DNA of 64,000 nucleotides from Oerskovia sp042887685 (GTDB taxonomy: Bacteria; Actinomycetota; Actinomycetes; Actinomycetales; Cellulomonadaceae), in assembly GCF_042887685.1 (NCBI RefSeq), contig NZ_JBHVOS010000012.1, positions 68,427-132,426 of the forward strand, written 5' to 3'. Below the pieces are notes generated by a model. That model had not been told where the DNA came from, searched no databases, and saw only the letters and a program-made list of their open reading frames with translations. Of this stretch, positions 63,898-64,000 are shown in pieces. The position numbers were made by a program, and so were the translations under genes. The number at the start of each line of letters is the position of its first letter. The first letter of the stretch is position 1.

Positions 63898-64000
63898 TCG
63901 AGGTAGACCCGTGTGCGTGAGGTAGACCCCTCGGGGGGGGTACGGAACCCCAACGGGGGTCCGCGGGGGGGTTTAAAAAAAAACCTACCCCACAGAACAT
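63898..64000. repeat. Truncated GGTCTACCTCGG-family palindrome and probable contig end
   Basis: GAGGTAGACCC occurs at 63900-63910 and again at about 63919-63929, spaced as in the full element at 17502, but the expected inverted half is replaced by G-runs, TTT and nine A. Such homopolymers are out of keeping with the rest of the DNA, so the last ~60 bases are likely low-quality assembly at a hairpin. Confidence 0.6.

Overview
The window is very GC-rich chromosomal DNA. It has many GTG starts, ATGA/GTGA stop-start overlaps, an IdeR/DtxR-type iron box, LLM-class (F420-type) oxidoreductase genes and a bacterial Pnkp/Hen1 pair. The dnaX, recR, DUF5063, aspartokinase and aspartate-semialdehyde dehydrogenase order is typical of Actinomycetota. 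The overall impression is a member of the order Micrococcales, near Cellulomonadaceae or Promicromonosporaceae; genus cannot be decided from sequence reading alone. I see no prophage, transposon or CRISPR array. Most of the window is ordinary chromosome with short operons separated by strong hairpins.

Layout. 1-5.5 kb: edge of an ABC transporter gene divergent from a two-component system, then a minus-strand hyaluronan-synthase-like glycosyltransferase plus NDP-sugar dehydrogenase operon. Divergent from that operon is a 56-residue protein that is almost only a class-E-sortase type (LAxTG) sorting signal. 5.5-9.7 kb: GT87-like membrane protein, thiolase and acyl-CoA dehydrogenase. 9.8-14.1 kb: nucleoside salvage cluster (MFS permease, nucleoside hydrolase, GntR regulator, ribokinase). 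14.8-15.8 kb: FMN riboswitch and RibM-type riboflavin transporter. 16-20.5 kb: regulators, DUF1684, GNAT and methyltransferase. 20.6-24.7 kb: Hen1-Pnkp RNA repair operon. 24.8-29.9 kb: AraC regulator and an iron-siderophore ABC importer under an iron box. 30-43 kb: TetR-controlled ABC exporters, two LLM oxidoreductases, uracil permease, LytR_C protein. 43-46 kb: PspC, lipoprotein, tRNA-Ser(GGA), SRP RNA. 45.4-48.8 kb: methionine ABC importer metQNI behind a long leader with a Cys/Met-containing upstream ORF. 48.9-53.4 kb: dnaX, VOC protein, recR, DUF5063. 53.6-59.5 kb: ABC-2 exporter, TSUP permease, lysC-asd. 59.6-63.9 kb: YtrA-type GntR/ABC operon and a last ABC-2 exporter.

Scattered signals beyond the genes: at least a dozen genes have a TANNNT -10 box 6-7 nt before the start codon, indicating leaderless mRNAs. 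Three families of repeated sequence lie between genes: a GGACGAGCGTGACCT inverted repeat used as terminator, a GGTCTACCTCGG nested palindrome, and an over-represented decamer GCCGTCGGGC that also forms terminator stems. The last ~100 bases look like a contig end inside one of these palindromes.
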